NCBI RefSeq assembly: GCF_001646785.1
Contig: NZ_LRRH01000005.1
Span: forward strand, 1 to 64,000
Source: Rhodococcus phenolicus
Lineage (GTDB): Bacteria; Actinomycetota; Actinomycetes; Mycobacteriales; Mycobacteriaceae
Length of the DNA: 64,000 nucleotides
Reading direction: 5' to 3'
Shown here piece after piece: positions 25,615 to 34,561 of the stretch (position 1 is the stretch's first letter; the number at the start of each line of letters is the position of its first letter). A program made the translations under genes and the position numbers. Under the pieces are notes generated by a model, which searched no databases, was not told the DNA's origin, and saw nothing but the letters and a program-made list of their open reading frames with translations.

Positions 25615-27057
25615 ATGTCCATTCCCGAACTGGAACGCGACAGGTCCACCGGCACAACCGCGGCGACGGATCCGCCGGCCCGGAGTTTCCGGCCGTTGAT
25701 CCTGCGACTGCACTTCTACGCCGGCATCCTGATCGCGCCGTTCCTGCTCGTCGCGACGATCAGCGGCGGCCTGTATGCGATCGCCCCCGCACTCGAACAG
25801 ATCGTCTACCGCCAGTACCTGCACACCGACACGACCGGACCCGTGGTTCCCGTCGCCGAGCAGGTCGCCGCAGCGCGCGCGGTTCTGCCGGATCTGACGG
25901 TGACCGCGGTCCGTCCGGCGTCCGAACCCGGCGAGACCACCCGGGTGCTGTTCACCGATCCGGCCCTCGGCGAATCCGAACGGCGCGCGGTGTTCGTCGA
26001 CCCCACCGACGCGACGACGCGCGGCGATCTCGTCGTCTACGGCAGCAGCAGCGCCCTGCCGATGCGGACCTGGATCTCGCAACTGCACCGGCACCTGCAT
26101 CTGGGTGAACCGGGACGCATCTACAGCGAACTCGCCGCGTCGTGGTTGTGGGTGGTCGCCCTCGGCGGCGTCTATCTGTGGGTCCAGCGGTACCGGACCA
26201 CCCGGCGGCGGAACCCGGGCTCGGCGCGACTGCTGACCGTCGACCGGTCCGCCCGCGGCCGCGGCCGGACGCTCGGGTGGCACGGCGCCGCGGGCATATG
26301 GATCGCCGCCGGGCTGATCTTCCTGTCCGCGACCGGACTGACCTGGTCGAAGTTCGCGGGTGAGAACGTCGGAACCCTGCGGACCGCGTTGAGCTGGACC
26401 ACGCCGGGCCTCGACGACAGCCTCGCGGACACCGGTGGGTCGGCCGGTGGTCACGACGGACACGGTGACCACCACTCCGCCCCGGTGACGGACCCCGGCA
26501 TCCTCGACCGCAACATCGGCGAGCTCGATGCCGTACTCGCGATCGCCGCCGGAAACGGCGTCACCGATCATGTCGAGGTCGGTGTCCCGGCCGGCGAACA
26601 CACCGCGTTCACCGTCGCCGAGACCCGGCAACCCTGGCAGTTCGCGACCGACGCGGTCGCCGTCGACGGCTCGACCGGCGCGGTGACGGACGTGAACCGG
26701 TTCGCCGACTGGCCCGTGGCCGCCAAGCTTGCGGCGTGGGGTATCTCCCTGCACATGGGCCTGCTGCTGGGGCTGGTCAATCAGCTCGCACTGCTCGCCC
26801 TCGCAGTCCTGCTGGTGACCGTGATCGTTCGCGGCTACCTGCTGTGGTGGAAGCGCCGCCCGGTCCGCGGCCGGCGCCGCGCCGGACGGCCGCCGGTCCG
26901 GGGCACGTGGCGCCACATCCATCCCTGCGCTGCCGCCGCGGTGGTGGTTTCGGCCGTCGCGGTCGGCTGGTTCGTCCCGCTGCTGGGAGTGAGCCTGCTC
27001 GGATTCCTGCTGGTCGATGCGGCTCTCGCCGGGGCCCGGAGGCTGCGGGCCGGATAA
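25615..27057 (+). CDS. PepSY-associated TM protein
   Basis: 480 residues. Family architecture of iron-uptake-associated PepSY reductase-like membrane proteins: an N-terminal TM helix (LILRLHFYAGILIAPFLLVA), extracytoplasmic PepSY segment, TM helices with LHRHLHLG and WLWVVALGGVYLW, a second PepSY-like region after a His-rich linker (GGHDGHGDHHS), and two or three C-terminal helices. The histidines in TM1 and HLHLG are heme-ligand candidates. Probably electron transfer or metal-reduction related; substrate not shown. Confidence 0.85.
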   Translation: MSIPELERDRSTGTTAATDPPARSFRPLILRLHFYAGILIAPFLLVATISGGLYAIAPALEQIVYRQYLHTDTTGPVVPVAEQVAAARAVLPDLTVTAVRPASEPGETTRVLFTDPALGESERRAVFVDPTDATTRGDLVVYGSSSALPMRTWISQLHRHLHLGEPGRIYSELAASWLWVVALGGVYLWVQRYRTTRRRNPGSARLLTVDRSARGRGRTLGWHGAAGIWIAAGLIFLSATGLTWSKFAGENVGTLRTALSWTTPGLDDSLADTGGSAGGHDGHGDHHSAPVTDPGILDRNIGELDAVLAIAAGNGVTDHVEVGVPAGEHTAFTVAETRQPWQFATDAVAVDGSTGAVTDVNRFADWPVAAKLAAWGISLHMGLLLGLVNQLALLALAVLLVTVIVRGYLLWWKRRPVRGRRRAGRPPVRGTWRHIHPCAAAAVVVSAVAVGWFVPLLGVSLLGFLLVDAALAGARRLRAG

Positions 27058-27069
27058 TCGCCCCGAGCG

Positions 27070-28371
27070 CTACAGGCCGGCCAGCGACGCCCTGAGCAGT
27101 TCCGCATACCGGTCGAGGGCGGCGTCGTCGAGCACGTCGGGGCTCGTGGTGACCGACACTGCAACAGTGTCACCGATGCCGTGCACACCGTGGGTCAGCG
27201 CCATCACCGGTGACAGGCTCGGGTAACCGGTGGTGAATCGCACTGCCGCGCCGCCGAGCACGAGGTCGGCGCGGCCGCGGTTCACGCTCGACACCACGGT
27301 GTTCCCGGTGACGGTCGGCGGTACGACCGACAGGTCGATGCGCTCGGTGCCGTAGCGCAACAGCGGCGCGGGCACGTGATCCTCGGTCCGTGCCCGCGCC
27401 GCCATCGCCGGGTGCACGGCGCGACGCCGCCGCAGTTCCAGTTCGGCGGCGATCGCACCGGCTCGCTCGGCGGTGTCCCGGATGTCCGGGCGGAGCGCCA
27501 CACCGACACTGCGATAGGCGTTGCGTTCGGCGCCGGCGGCGGGCACCGCGACCGGGACCTCCGCACCAAGGCCATGCTCGACGAGGTCACCGCCGACCTC
27601 CAGGAACGCGGCCAGGGCCGGCCCGATCGCGGTCAGCGCCGCGACCGTGACGGTGCCGACGCGCCGCAGGTCGGCGGCATCGCACACGAGGGTCCGAACC
27701 GTGCGGCGGGTACCGGGCGCGGTGTTGACGGCGACGAGCGGGCAGCCCGGCGCCGGGGACGGCACCGACGGCCCGGCCAGTTCCTGTTCGGCGCGGCTCG
27801 CGCGCACGCCGTCGGCGATCACCCCGACGACCTGCCCGGGTAGTTTCACCGCCGCACGCACGAGCATGCCCACGGGACCGGGCGCGCGGGGCGGTTCGGT
27901 GCGCGGCGGCACGTCCTTCCCGAACAGGGCACGCGCCAGCGCGGACGCGTGCACTCCGTCGGCGAACGCATGCGAGACCTGCAGGACCGCGATCAGCGCG
28001 GCACCGTCTCCCCCGGGCGCGCCGGTCACCTGGGGGATCAGGTGCAGCCGCCACGGCGAGTCCCGGATGTCGAGGCCGGTCTCTGCGAGGGTGCCGAGCA
28101 GGGCGGTCACCGCGCCCCAGTCGCCGCCGGGGTGCGTCGTGAACTGGTCGTCGCCGATCTCGCGGGCGGTCCAGTACGGATAGTCGAGCAGGCCGGGAAC
28201 ATCGACGGCCCTGGTGCGCAGATCCCCGATCAGCGCGGCCCTCGCGGCGACGTCCGCGCGCACCCGTTCGATCGGCACCGCCGGTGCGTCGAAGCAGTAC
28301 ACGAGGAACTGATCACTGGGCAGGCGGTCGGCGAGCCAGTCGCGACGGGCGTCGGTCGGATGCATCTGCAT
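27070..28371 (-). CDS. WS/DGAT-type acyltransferase homologue
   Basis: 433 residues, condensation-fold acyltransferase related to wax ester synthase/diacylglycerol acyltransferase. The active-site motif is SHAFADG instead of HHxxxDG: the second His and Asp are kept, the first His is Ser. The C-terminal domain (NTVVSSVNRGRADLVLGGAA, MALTHGVHGIGDTVAVSV) matches DUF1298. Tandem start codons lie at 28371 and 28365. Divergent from the prolyl oligopeptidase gene, 36 bp apart. Lipid substrates are inferred. Confidence 0.8.
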   Translation of the reverse strand: MQMHPTDARRDWLADRLPSDQFLVYCFDAPAVPIERVRADVAARAALIGDLRTRAVDVPGLLDYPYWTAREIGDDQFTTHPGGDWGAVTALLGTLAETGLDIRDSPWRLHLIPQVTGAPGGDGAALIAVLQVSHAFADGVHASALARALFGKDVPPRTEPPRAPGPVGMLVRAAVKLPGQVVGVIADGVRASRAEQELAGPSVPSPAPGCPLVAVNTAPGTRRTVRTLVCDAADLRRVGTVTVAALTAIGPALAAFLEVGGDLVEHGLGAEVPVAVPAAGAERNAYRSVGVALRPDIRDTAERAGAIAAELELRRRRAVHPAMAARARTEDHVPAPLLRYGTERIDLSVVPPTVTGNTVVSSVNRGRADLVLGGAAVRFTTGYPSLSPVMALTHGVHGIGDTVAVSVTTSPDVLDDAALDRYAELLRASLAGL

Positions 28372-28407
28372 GCCCGTCAGTGTGCCGGTCGGGGTACAAA
28401 TAGGCGC

Positions 28408-30432
28408 ATGGCCTCCGATGCGACGACCTCCGACCCGACCGATCCGTACCTCTGGCTCGAGGACGTCACCGGCGACGAACAACTGGACTGGGTGCGCGCC
28501 CGCAATGCGCGCACCGTCGACGAGTACACCCGCACCGACGGGTTCGAGACATTGCAGTCGCGGATCCGGGAGGTCCTCGACACCGATGCGCGCATCCCCT
28601 ACGGGCGGCGGCGCGCGGAGTACATCTACAACTATTGGCGCGATGCGCAGCACGTCCGCGGCCTGTGGCGGCGCACCACGATGGACCGGTATCTGCGCGA
28701 CGACCCCGAATGGGACGTGCTCGTCGACCTGGACGCGCTCGCCGAGGAAGAAGGCGAGAACTGGGTGTGGTCGAGCGCCCAGGTGCTGCGCCCCGACCAG
28801 ACGCGTGCGCTGATCGGATTGTCGCGGGGCGGCGCGGATGCGACCGTCATCCGCGAGTTCGATCTGCTGACAAGGCAGTTCGTGTCCGGTCCGGACAGTT
28901 TCGAGTTGCCGGAGGCCAAGACGGACATCGGGTGGATCGACGTCGATGCCGTCTACGTGGGTACCGATTTCGGTGACGGTTCCCTCACCGATTCGGGGTA
29001 TCCACGGATCGCGAAGCGGTGGCGGCGCGGCACCTCGATCACCGAGGCGGAGACGGTGTTCGAAGGCGAGAAGGCCGACGTCGCGGTGTCCGCGTCGTAC
29101 GACCGCACCCCCGGATACGAGCGCACCTTCGTCGAACGGGCACTGGACTTCTACACCGCGCACCGGTTCGAGCTGACCGACGGCGGCGAGCTGGTGAAAC
29201 TCGAGGTGTCGGACGATGCCCGCGCCGGCGTCTACCGCGACCATCTGCTGGTGCGCACCCGGTCGCCGTGGCTGGGTCACCCGGCCGGTGCACTGCTGGC
29301 CGCGGACTATCCGGCGTTCCTTGCCGGTTCGCGCGAGTTCACGGTGCTGTTCACCCCGGACGAGCACACCTCGCTCGAACAGTACGCGTGGACCCGCAAC
29401 CATCTGCTGGTCGTGACGCTGCGGGACGTGCAGACCGAGGTGCGGGTGCTCACGCCTGGGCCGGACGGGTGGGAGGACCGCCCGCTCGACGGTGTGCCGC
29501 CTGCGACGTCCACCTCGATCATCGACGTCGACCCGCTCGAGAGCGACGACTTCTTCCTCAACTCCAGCGGCTTCACCGTCCCGGCGACGCTGCTGTCCGG
29601 AACCGTCGGCGGTCCGCTGACCGCGATCAAGCAGGCACCCTCGTTCTTCGACGCCGAGAACATCGCCGTCACACAGCATTTCGCGACGTCGGACGACGGA
29701 ACCCAGGTTCCGTACTTCGTGGTGGGCAGCAACACGGACACCCCGTCGCCGACCTTGCTGTACGGCTACGGCGGATTCGAGAACTCGATGGTGCCGGCCT
29801 ACGGCGGTGGCGTCGGCCGGGCCTGGCTCGAACGTGGCCACACCTACGTGATCGCGAACATCCGGGGCGGCGGCGAATACGGCCCCACCTGGCACACCCA
29901 AGCGCTGAAGGAGAACCGGCACAAAGTGTTCGAGGACTTCGCGGCGGTCGCGAAAGACCTCGTCGCGCGGGGTGTCACCACCGCGGAGCAACTCGGCATC
30001 CAGGGCGGCAGCAACGGCGGTCTGCTGATGGGCGTGATGCTCACGCGTTATCCGTCGCTGTTCGGGGCGATCGTGTGCCAGGTGCCGTTGCTGGACATGA
30101 AGCGTTACCATCTGCTGCTCGCGGGCGCGTCGTGGATGGCCGAGTACGGCGACCCCGACAACCCGGAGGAATGGGCGTTCCTGAGCGAGTACTCGCCGTA
30201 TCAGAACACCGACCCGGACGCGACGTATCCACCGATCCTGATCACCACGTCCACCCGCGACGACCGGGTGCATCCCGGTCACGCCCGCAAGATGGTCGCG
30301 CGGCTCGAGGAGCAGGGACACGAGGTGTGGTACTACGAGAACATCGAGGGGGGTCACGGGGGTGCGGCGGACAACGCGCAGGCCGCGTTCAAATCCGCGC
30401 TGACCTTCACCTTCCTGGAGGCCGTACTCTGA
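28408..30432 (+). CDS. prolyl oligopeptidase family serine protease (S9A)
   Basis: 674 residues. Beta-propeller N-terminal part starting PYLWLEDVTGDEQLDWVRAR, then an alpha/beta-hydrolase domain with nucleophile GGSNGGLL, acid in TSTRDDRVHP and His in GGHGG. The sequence IANIRGGGEYGP is typical of S9A peptidases. Cleaves short proline-containing peptides in the cytoplasm; no signal peptide is seen. Confidence 0.94.
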   Translation: MASDATTSDPTDPYLWLEDVTGDEQLDWVRARNARTVDEYTRTDGFETLQSRIREVLDTDARIPYGRRRAEYIYNYWRDAQHVRGLWRRTTMDRYLRDDPEWDVLVDLDALAEEEGENWVWSSAQVLRPDQTRALIGLSRGGADATVIREFDLLTRQFVSGPDSFELPEAKTDIGWIDVDAVYVGTDFGDGSLTDSGYPRIAKRWRRGTSITEAETVFEGEKADVAVSASYDRTPGYERTFVERALDFYTAHRFELTDGGELVKLEVSDDARAGVYRDHLLVRTRSPWLGHPAGALLAADYPAFLAGSREFTVLFTPDEHTSLEQYAWTRNHLLVVTLRDVQTEVRVLTPGPDGWEDRPLDGVPPATSTSIIDVDPLESDDFFLNSSGFTVPATLLSGTVGGPLTAIKQAPSFFDAENIAVTQHFATSDDGTQVPYFVVGSNTDTPSPTLLYGYGGFENSMVPAYGGGVGRAWLERGHTYVIANIRGGGEYGPTWHTQALKENRHKVFEDFAAVAKDLVARGVTTAEQLGIQGGSNGGLLMGVMLTRYPSLFGAIVCQVPLLDMKRYHLLLAGASWMAEYGDPDNPEEWAFLSEYSPYQNTDPDATYPPILITTSTRDDRVHPGHARKMVARLEEQGHEVWYYENIEGGHGGAADNAQAAFKSALTFTFLEAVL

Positions 30433-30478
30433 TGTGTGCTCGGACATCCGGCCGACCCGAGCTGGTCGCGTGAGCGGG

Positions 30479-31321
30479 ATGGACGATCTGACGACGTCGC
30501 AACGCACTGTGCTGGACGAGTGGTTCGGAACCGTCGATGTCCTCGAGGACCATTCGTGGCCACTCCAGGACACGACGGTGCTGCGCATCCGGGCGGCCGG
30601 GCGGGAGTTCATCGTGAAGGCTTCGCGGACAAGCCATCACATCGATCGGGAGATCGCCGCGCACAGGTCCTTCCTCGTCACGTCGGCTGCTCCGGTACCG
30701 AAGCTGGTGTATTCGAACGAGGCCGAGAAGCTCCTCGTGACGGAGTACCTGCCGGGAGAACTCGTCGAAGGTTCACCGGCGGAAGAGGACCCGTCCATCT
30801 ACCGGCAGGCCGGACGGGTCCTGGCCGAGCTGCTGTCACCGGGCGACGTGTCGGACACCTACATGGGCAGGTTGCGAGACCGTGGTCTGTCCCTGTCCGA
30901 CCGCGCGGCCCGGCTGGTGGACGCCGGTCCGCTCGCAGCGGTCCGCAACAGGCTCGAAGCCGTCGTGCCGCGGCCTGTTCCACTCTTCTTCACGCACGGC
31001 GACTACCAGCCCCGGAACTGGCTCGTTCACGCAGGTACGGTCGCCGTGATCGACTTCGGCCGGGCGGAGCAGCGCCCGTGGACAAGCGACCTGGTTCGGT
31101 TGCAGTTCCAGCAGTTCGTCGGCAGGCCCGATCTGGAAGAGGCCTTCCACGACGGACTCGGGCGGGATCTCGATGCCCTCGACATCGAGATCCTCGAACT
31201 CGAGCGGATCTACCAGGCCGTGTCGACCGTCGTGTGGGCGAACGGAATCGGCGATGCCGGGTTCGAGGAGCACGGCCGGCAGATGATCGACCGACTGGTC
31301 GATCGATCACGACCCGGCTGA
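30479..31321 (+). CDS. phosphotransferase-family (APH-like) kinase
   Basis: About 280 residues. Kinase-like fold with EFIVKASR as the ATP-Lys strand, catalytic HGDYQPRNWL and metal-binding VIDFGRAE. Related to aminoglycoside phosphotransferases and choline/homoserine kinases; this sequence alone does not imply drug resistance. An alternative GTG start at 30470 is in frame. It follows the S9A peptidase closely on the same strand. Confidence 0.82.
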   Translation: MDDLTTSQRTVLDEWFGTVDVLEDHSWPLQDTTVLRIRAAGREFIVKASRTSHHIDREIAAHRSFLVTSAAPVPKLVYSNEAEKLLVTEYLPGELVEGSPAEEDPSIYRQAGRVLAELLSPGDVSDTYMGRLRDRGLSLSDRAARLVDAGPLAAVRNRLEAVVPRPVPLFFTHGDYQPRNWLVHAGTVAVIDFGRAEQRPWTSDLVRLQFQQFVGRPDLEEAFHDGLGRDLDALDIEILELERIYQAVSTVVWANGIGDAGFEEHGRQMIDRLVDRSRPG

Positions 31322-31360
31322 GCGGCGGACGCGCGCCCGCGGCCGACGGACGCGCTCGGC

Positions 31361-31504
31361 CTACTGCCCTCCCCCGTGCGAGCTCGGCACGGGGGAAGTG
31401 GTCATGTCGGTGACCGTCTCCCCCGACTGTGTCGTCGCACCGGGAACAACGCACGCGACGACGAGAACGGGCAAACAACCGGAAGCGGCGCATCGGATGA
31501 TCAT
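31361..31504 (-). CDS. possible 47-residue lipoprotein-like peptide
   Basis: A short ORF with a hydrophobic core CLPVLVVAC that resembles a lipobox, then a Thr/Ser-rich tail ending HGGGQ. The ribosome site (GGGAGA) is 11 or more bases away. It lies in a 362-bp gap (31322-31683) otherwise empty except for regulatory repeats. Weak support. Confidence 0.25.
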   Translation of the reverse strand: MIIRCAASGCLPVLVVACVVPGATTQSGETVTDMTTSPVPSSHGGGQ

Positions 31505-31559
31505 CGCAGCCCGGCGTCTCCCACGCCGGCCGGCACCGGCGACCGCGACCCGTCGCGGC

Positions 31560-31577
31560 GTCAAGGTTCCGTCAAGG
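31560..31577 (+). promoter_or_regulatory. OmpR/SARP-type heptamer direct repeat
   Basis: GTCAAGG-TTCC-GTCAAGG: identical heptamers with an 11-bp period, the geometry bound by PhoP/OmpR and SARP regulators. It lies 107 bp upstream of the NtdA-like start; TACAGA at 31592-31597 could be a -10 element. Confidence 0.45.
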
Positions 31578-31683
31578 AATCGCCACCGCGCGTACAGATC
31601 CCGTTCGGATCCGCGATCGGATGTCGCCCCGGGACGTAACAAGAAGGAGCAACACCGGAGCAACCGAAGGAGACCGGAAGACC

Positions 31684-33021
31684 ATGAACGATGTCGTGCA
31701 CCGACAGGAGATCGACGGCAAGGCACGAAGTCTGCACGCCCTGGCCGATGAACTGACGCAGGGTCACGTCGCGCAGGACGTCCGTATCCGGGACGTTCCC
31801 GGCACCCGGGCGTTGCGCGCGATGATCTCCGAGCACGGCCGCCTGTCGCTGAGCCGAGTCGTCGAACGTGGGCCACACGTGGCCTCGGTCGAGTGTGCTC
31901 CCCTCGACCGGCTGATCGGATCCGACGAGATCCTGCCCGTCGAACGGGCATTCCGGCAGGTCCTCGGCAGTGGGCAGTTCACCACGGGACCGTTCGTCGC
32001 CGCGTTCGAGCACGAGTTCGCCGCGTTCCTCGGTGTCCGGCACGTGGTCGGGAGTTCCAGCGGCACCGACGCGCTGATCGGCGGTCTGCTGGCGTTGGGA
32101 GCAGGCCCGGGAACCGAGGTGATCATTCCCCCGAACAGTTTTCCGGGCACCGAGAACGCTGTGCACATGACAGGCGCCACACCCGTTCTCGCCGACGTGA
32201 CGGACGACTACCTGCTCGACCCGGTGTCGGTGGCGGAGCGGATCACGCCGCGGACCCGGTGTGTGGTGCCGGTTCATCTCTACGGCCGCGCGGCGGACGT
32301 CCGTGGGATCGCGGCGGTCTGCGCCCCACACGGAATCGCGGTGTTCGAGGACGCCGCGCAGGGTGTCGGTCTCGACGACGTCGGGCGCTTCTCCGCGGGC
32401 GCCGCGTTCAGTTTCAACCCGTACAAGAACCTGGGGGCGTGTGGCAAGGCGGGTGCGTTCGTCTCCGACGACGCCGACCTCGCCGCTCGTGTGAAGCAGT
32501 ACCTCTATCACGGTTTCGCCCCGACGGGCAGCGGCTACCGGAAGTACCACAAGAGCGGTTCGTTCGGCCTGAACGCCCGCATCGACAATCTACAGGCAGC
32601 GGCGCTGCAGGCGCGGATGCAGTTCCTCGCACTCAACAACCTGCGGCGGGCCGCGCTCGCCCGCCGGTACATCGACGCGCTCGCCCCGCTGCATCGGATC
32701 GGGATCTTGCGTGTCCCCGAGTTCTCGCCCGATCACGTGTGGCACCTGTTCACCGTCGACGTTCTGGCCGCGCACCGCGACGACCTGATCCGCGGATTGC
32801 AGATCCGCGGAGTGCAGGCGGACGTGTACTACCCGGTGCTGACGCATCAGCAGGACACTGCGCTCGCCCGAGCACAGTTCGGCACCACCGCGGTCCCCGT
32901 CGCCGAATCCCTCGCCGGCCGCACCTTGCAGCTGCCGTTGTTTCCACGGATGACGACAGTCGAACAGGACGTCGTCATCGACGCCGTGTTCGAGGCCGTC
33001 GGCGCGCGCGTGACGGCGTGA
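31684..33021 (+). CDS. NtdA-like PLP aminotransferase (3-oxo-glucose-6-phosphate type)
   Basis: 445 residues, DegT/DnrJ/EryC1 fold with the long N-terminal extension of Bacillus subtilis NtdA (441 residues), the 3-oxo-D-glucose-6-phosphate:glutamate aminotransferase of kanosamine synthesis. Shared signatures include PVDRLI.SDE, SGQFTTGPFVAAFE, GSSSGTDALIGGLLALG, PPNSFPGTENAV, the PLP-lysine segment SFNPYKNLGACGKAGA (Lys248), DNLQAA and DHVWHLF, then DVYYPVLTHQQ. GAAGGAG precedes the ATG. Translationally coupled to a HAD phosphatase by GTGA. No NtdC-like dehydrogenase is in the window, so the exact amino sugar is inferred. Confidence 0.85.
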   Translation: MNDVVHRQEIDGKARSLHALADELTQGHVAQDVRIRDVPGTRALRAMISEHGRLSLSRVVERGPHVASVECAPLDRLIGSDEILPVERAFRQVLGSGQFTTGPFVAAFEHEFAAFLGVRHVVGSSSGTDALIGGLLALGAGPGTEVIIPPNSFPGTENAVHMTGATPVLADVTDDYLLDPVSVAERITPRTRCVVPVHLYGRAADVRGIAAVCAPHGIAVFEDAAQGVGLDDVGRFSAGAAFSFNPYKNLGACGKAGAFVSDDADLAARVKQYLYHGFAPTGSGYRKYHKSGSFGLNARIDNLQAAALQARMQFLALNNLRRAALARRYIDALAPLHRIGILRVPEFSPDHVWHLFTVDVLAAHRDDLIRGLQIRGVQADVYYPVLTHQQDTALARAQFGTTAVPVAESLAGRTLQLPLFPRMTTVEQDVVIDAVFEAVGARVTA

Positions 33022-33695
33022 GTCGAGCCGTATCTCCCGATCGCGGCGAGGCCCCGGCCGCGATCCTGTGGGACATGGACGGCACGCTCGTGGACAGCGA
33101 ACCACTCTGGGATCGGGTGATGGCCGTGGTCGCACAGCGTCACGGGGTGCCCTGGACGACGGACGCGAGCGCACAGATGCTCGGATGTTCGCTGGACGAG
33201 TCGCTCACACGGATCCACATCGCCGCCCACGTGGCACCGACGGCATTCGAGGTTCGCTGTGAGCGGCGATGGGTGTACGAGCAGGTCCGGGAACTGTTCC
33301 GCGGAGAACTCCGCTGGCAACCGGGAGCACAGGCCGCACTGGATCTGGTGTCCCGCCTGCATGTTCCGATGGCCCTCGTCACCAACACCGCCCGCGAACT
33401 CGCGGAACCGGTGATCGCCGCCATCGGACCGTCCAGGTTCGCCGTCACGGTGTGCGGTGACGAGGTGGCGCACGAGAAACCCTGGCCGGATCCCTACCTC
33501 ACCGCTGCGGCAGCACTCGGTGTCGGCACCGGCCGTTGCCTTGCGGTCGAGGACTCCGCCGTCGGCGCGGCATCCGCCCACGCGGCCGGATGCACCACGC
33601 TGGTGGTGGGCACGGCTCGGAACGTGCAACCGGGACCTCGGCTACGGTTCCGCCGCACATTGACCGGGCTCCGGCCCTCGGAACTCACCGTGTGA
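33018..33695 (+). CDS. HAD-family phosphatase coupled to the aminotransferase
   Basis: 225 residues from a GTG overlapping the aminotransferase stop. Beta-phosphoglucomutase-like HAD: nucleophile motif WDMDGTLVDSEPLWD, helical cap, motif II LVTNTA, Lys in HEKPWPDPYL, motif IV VEDSAVGAASA. The overlap suggests it dephosphorylates the product of the preceding enzyme, as NtdB does for kanosamine-6-phosphate. NtdB belongs to a different (Cof-type) HAD class, so this would be an analogous rather than orthologous step. Confidence 0.85.
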   Translation: MSRAVSPDRGEAPAAILWDMDGTLVDSEPLWDRVMAVVAQRHGVPWTTDASAQMLGCSLDESLTRIHIAAHVAPTAFEVRCERRWVYEQVRELFRGELRWQPGAQAALDLVSRLHVPMALVTNTARELAEPVIAAIGPSRFAVTVCGDEVAHEKPWPDPYLTAAAALGVGTGRCLAVEDSAVGAASAHAAGCTTLVVGTARNVQPGPRLRFRRTLTGLRPSELTV

Positions 33696-33704
33696 GTCCC
33701 CGGG

Positions 33705-34388
33705 TCACCGGTCCGAGCGCACCGCCCCGAGGCCCGCGGCGAGGAAGTCGACGAGGTCGTCGATCAGTTCGGGAAGCGGCCCAGGCAGATTGCCGGCGTG
33801 GAGCGCGATCTGGTAGCGCGAGAGCGTGTGGACACAGGTGGTCATCACCATCAGCCAGCGCTCGTCGAGCACCGGCCGGGGAACGTCCGGCAGCAGCCCG
33901 CCGAGAACACGGACGAACGTCGCGACGACGCTTTCGCCCACCGCGCCCTCGAGCCCGCTGTAGCCACCACGGTCGATGATGTGGCGTGACAGGAAGGCCA
34001 GGTAGTGACTGTCGTCCTCCACGTGCCCGGTCAGGGACAGGACGAAGGCGCGGACCAGGTCGTGGACGGTCGGGCGGCCGTCCACGGCGATCAGGTCGGC
34101 GAACAGTTCGGTGCGCACCTGCTCGCTGCGGGTCGCCCGATGAGCCAGGATCGCTTTGAGCAGACCCTCGCGATCCCCGAAGTGGTATTGGACGGCGGCA
34201 TTGTTCTTCTGACCGGCAGCCACCGCGATGTCGCGTAGCGGCACGGACTCGATCCCACGCTCGGCGAAGAGCCGCTCGGCGGTCTCGACCATCCGAACGC
34301 GCGTCGCGACGCCGCGCGAGTTGGGCCGGTCCCGGTCGTCGCCCGGAACCGGGTCCTGGGTGGGCACCTGCCTCTGACGTGGTGGCAT
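33705..34388 (-). CDS. TetR-family regulator of amidohydrolase cluster
   Basis: 227 residues. The TetR HTH is at about residues 30-80 (FAERGIESVPLRDIAVAAGQ, NNAAVQYHFGDREGLL). Divergent from the amidohydrolase operon, with an 18-bp palindrome in the shared promoter region. The ligand domain is unassigned. Confidence 0.88.
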   Translation of the reverse strand: MPPRQRQVPTQDPVPGDDRDRPNSRGVATRVRMVETAERLFAERGIESVPLRDIAVAAGQKNNAAVQYHFGDREGLLKAILAHRATRSEQVRTELFADLIAVDGRPTVHDLVRAFVLSLTGHVEDDSHYLAFLSRHIIDRGGYSGLEGAVGESVVATFVRVLGGLLPDVPRPVLDERWLMVMTTCVHTLSRYQIALHAGNLPGPLPELIDDLVDFLAAGLGAVRSDR

Positions 34389-34441
34389 GCCCGCATCCTA
34401 TTCACCCTCCGGCCGTTCACCCTCATCTACACGCCTCTTTT

Positions 34442-34530
34442 CACACGTGTGGTGGATTCTTCACTTTTCGAGAAGTCGCTCTTGCTATTTCGAGAACGGG
34501 GTTCTAGCTTGTTTAAGCATTAGTGCTTAA
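34442..34530. promoter_or_regulatory. operator region of the TetR/amidohydrolase promoter
   Basis: Perfect 18-bp palindrome TTAAGCATTAGTGCTTAA at 34513-34530, 31 bp before the amidohydrolase start, is the likely TetR site. Also present are a direct repeat TTTCGAGAA at 34466-34474 and 34488-34496 (22-bp period) and a palindrome CACACGTGTG at 34442-34451 near the TetR start. The segment is clearly AT-richer than its surroundings. Confidence 0.75.
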
Positions 34531-34561
34531 TTAGATACTCCACACGACCGAGAGGTACGGG

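Noticed and set aside
29019-30473. Long alternative plus frame inside the prolyl oligopeptidase gene, and similar antisense frames elsewhere
   Set aside because: Arg/Gly/Ala-rich out-of-frame translations without any recognisable domain.
30479-31321. Aminoglycoside-resistance gene
   Set aside because: APH-like kinase motifs alone are shared with many metabolic kinases; nothing in the context supports resistance.
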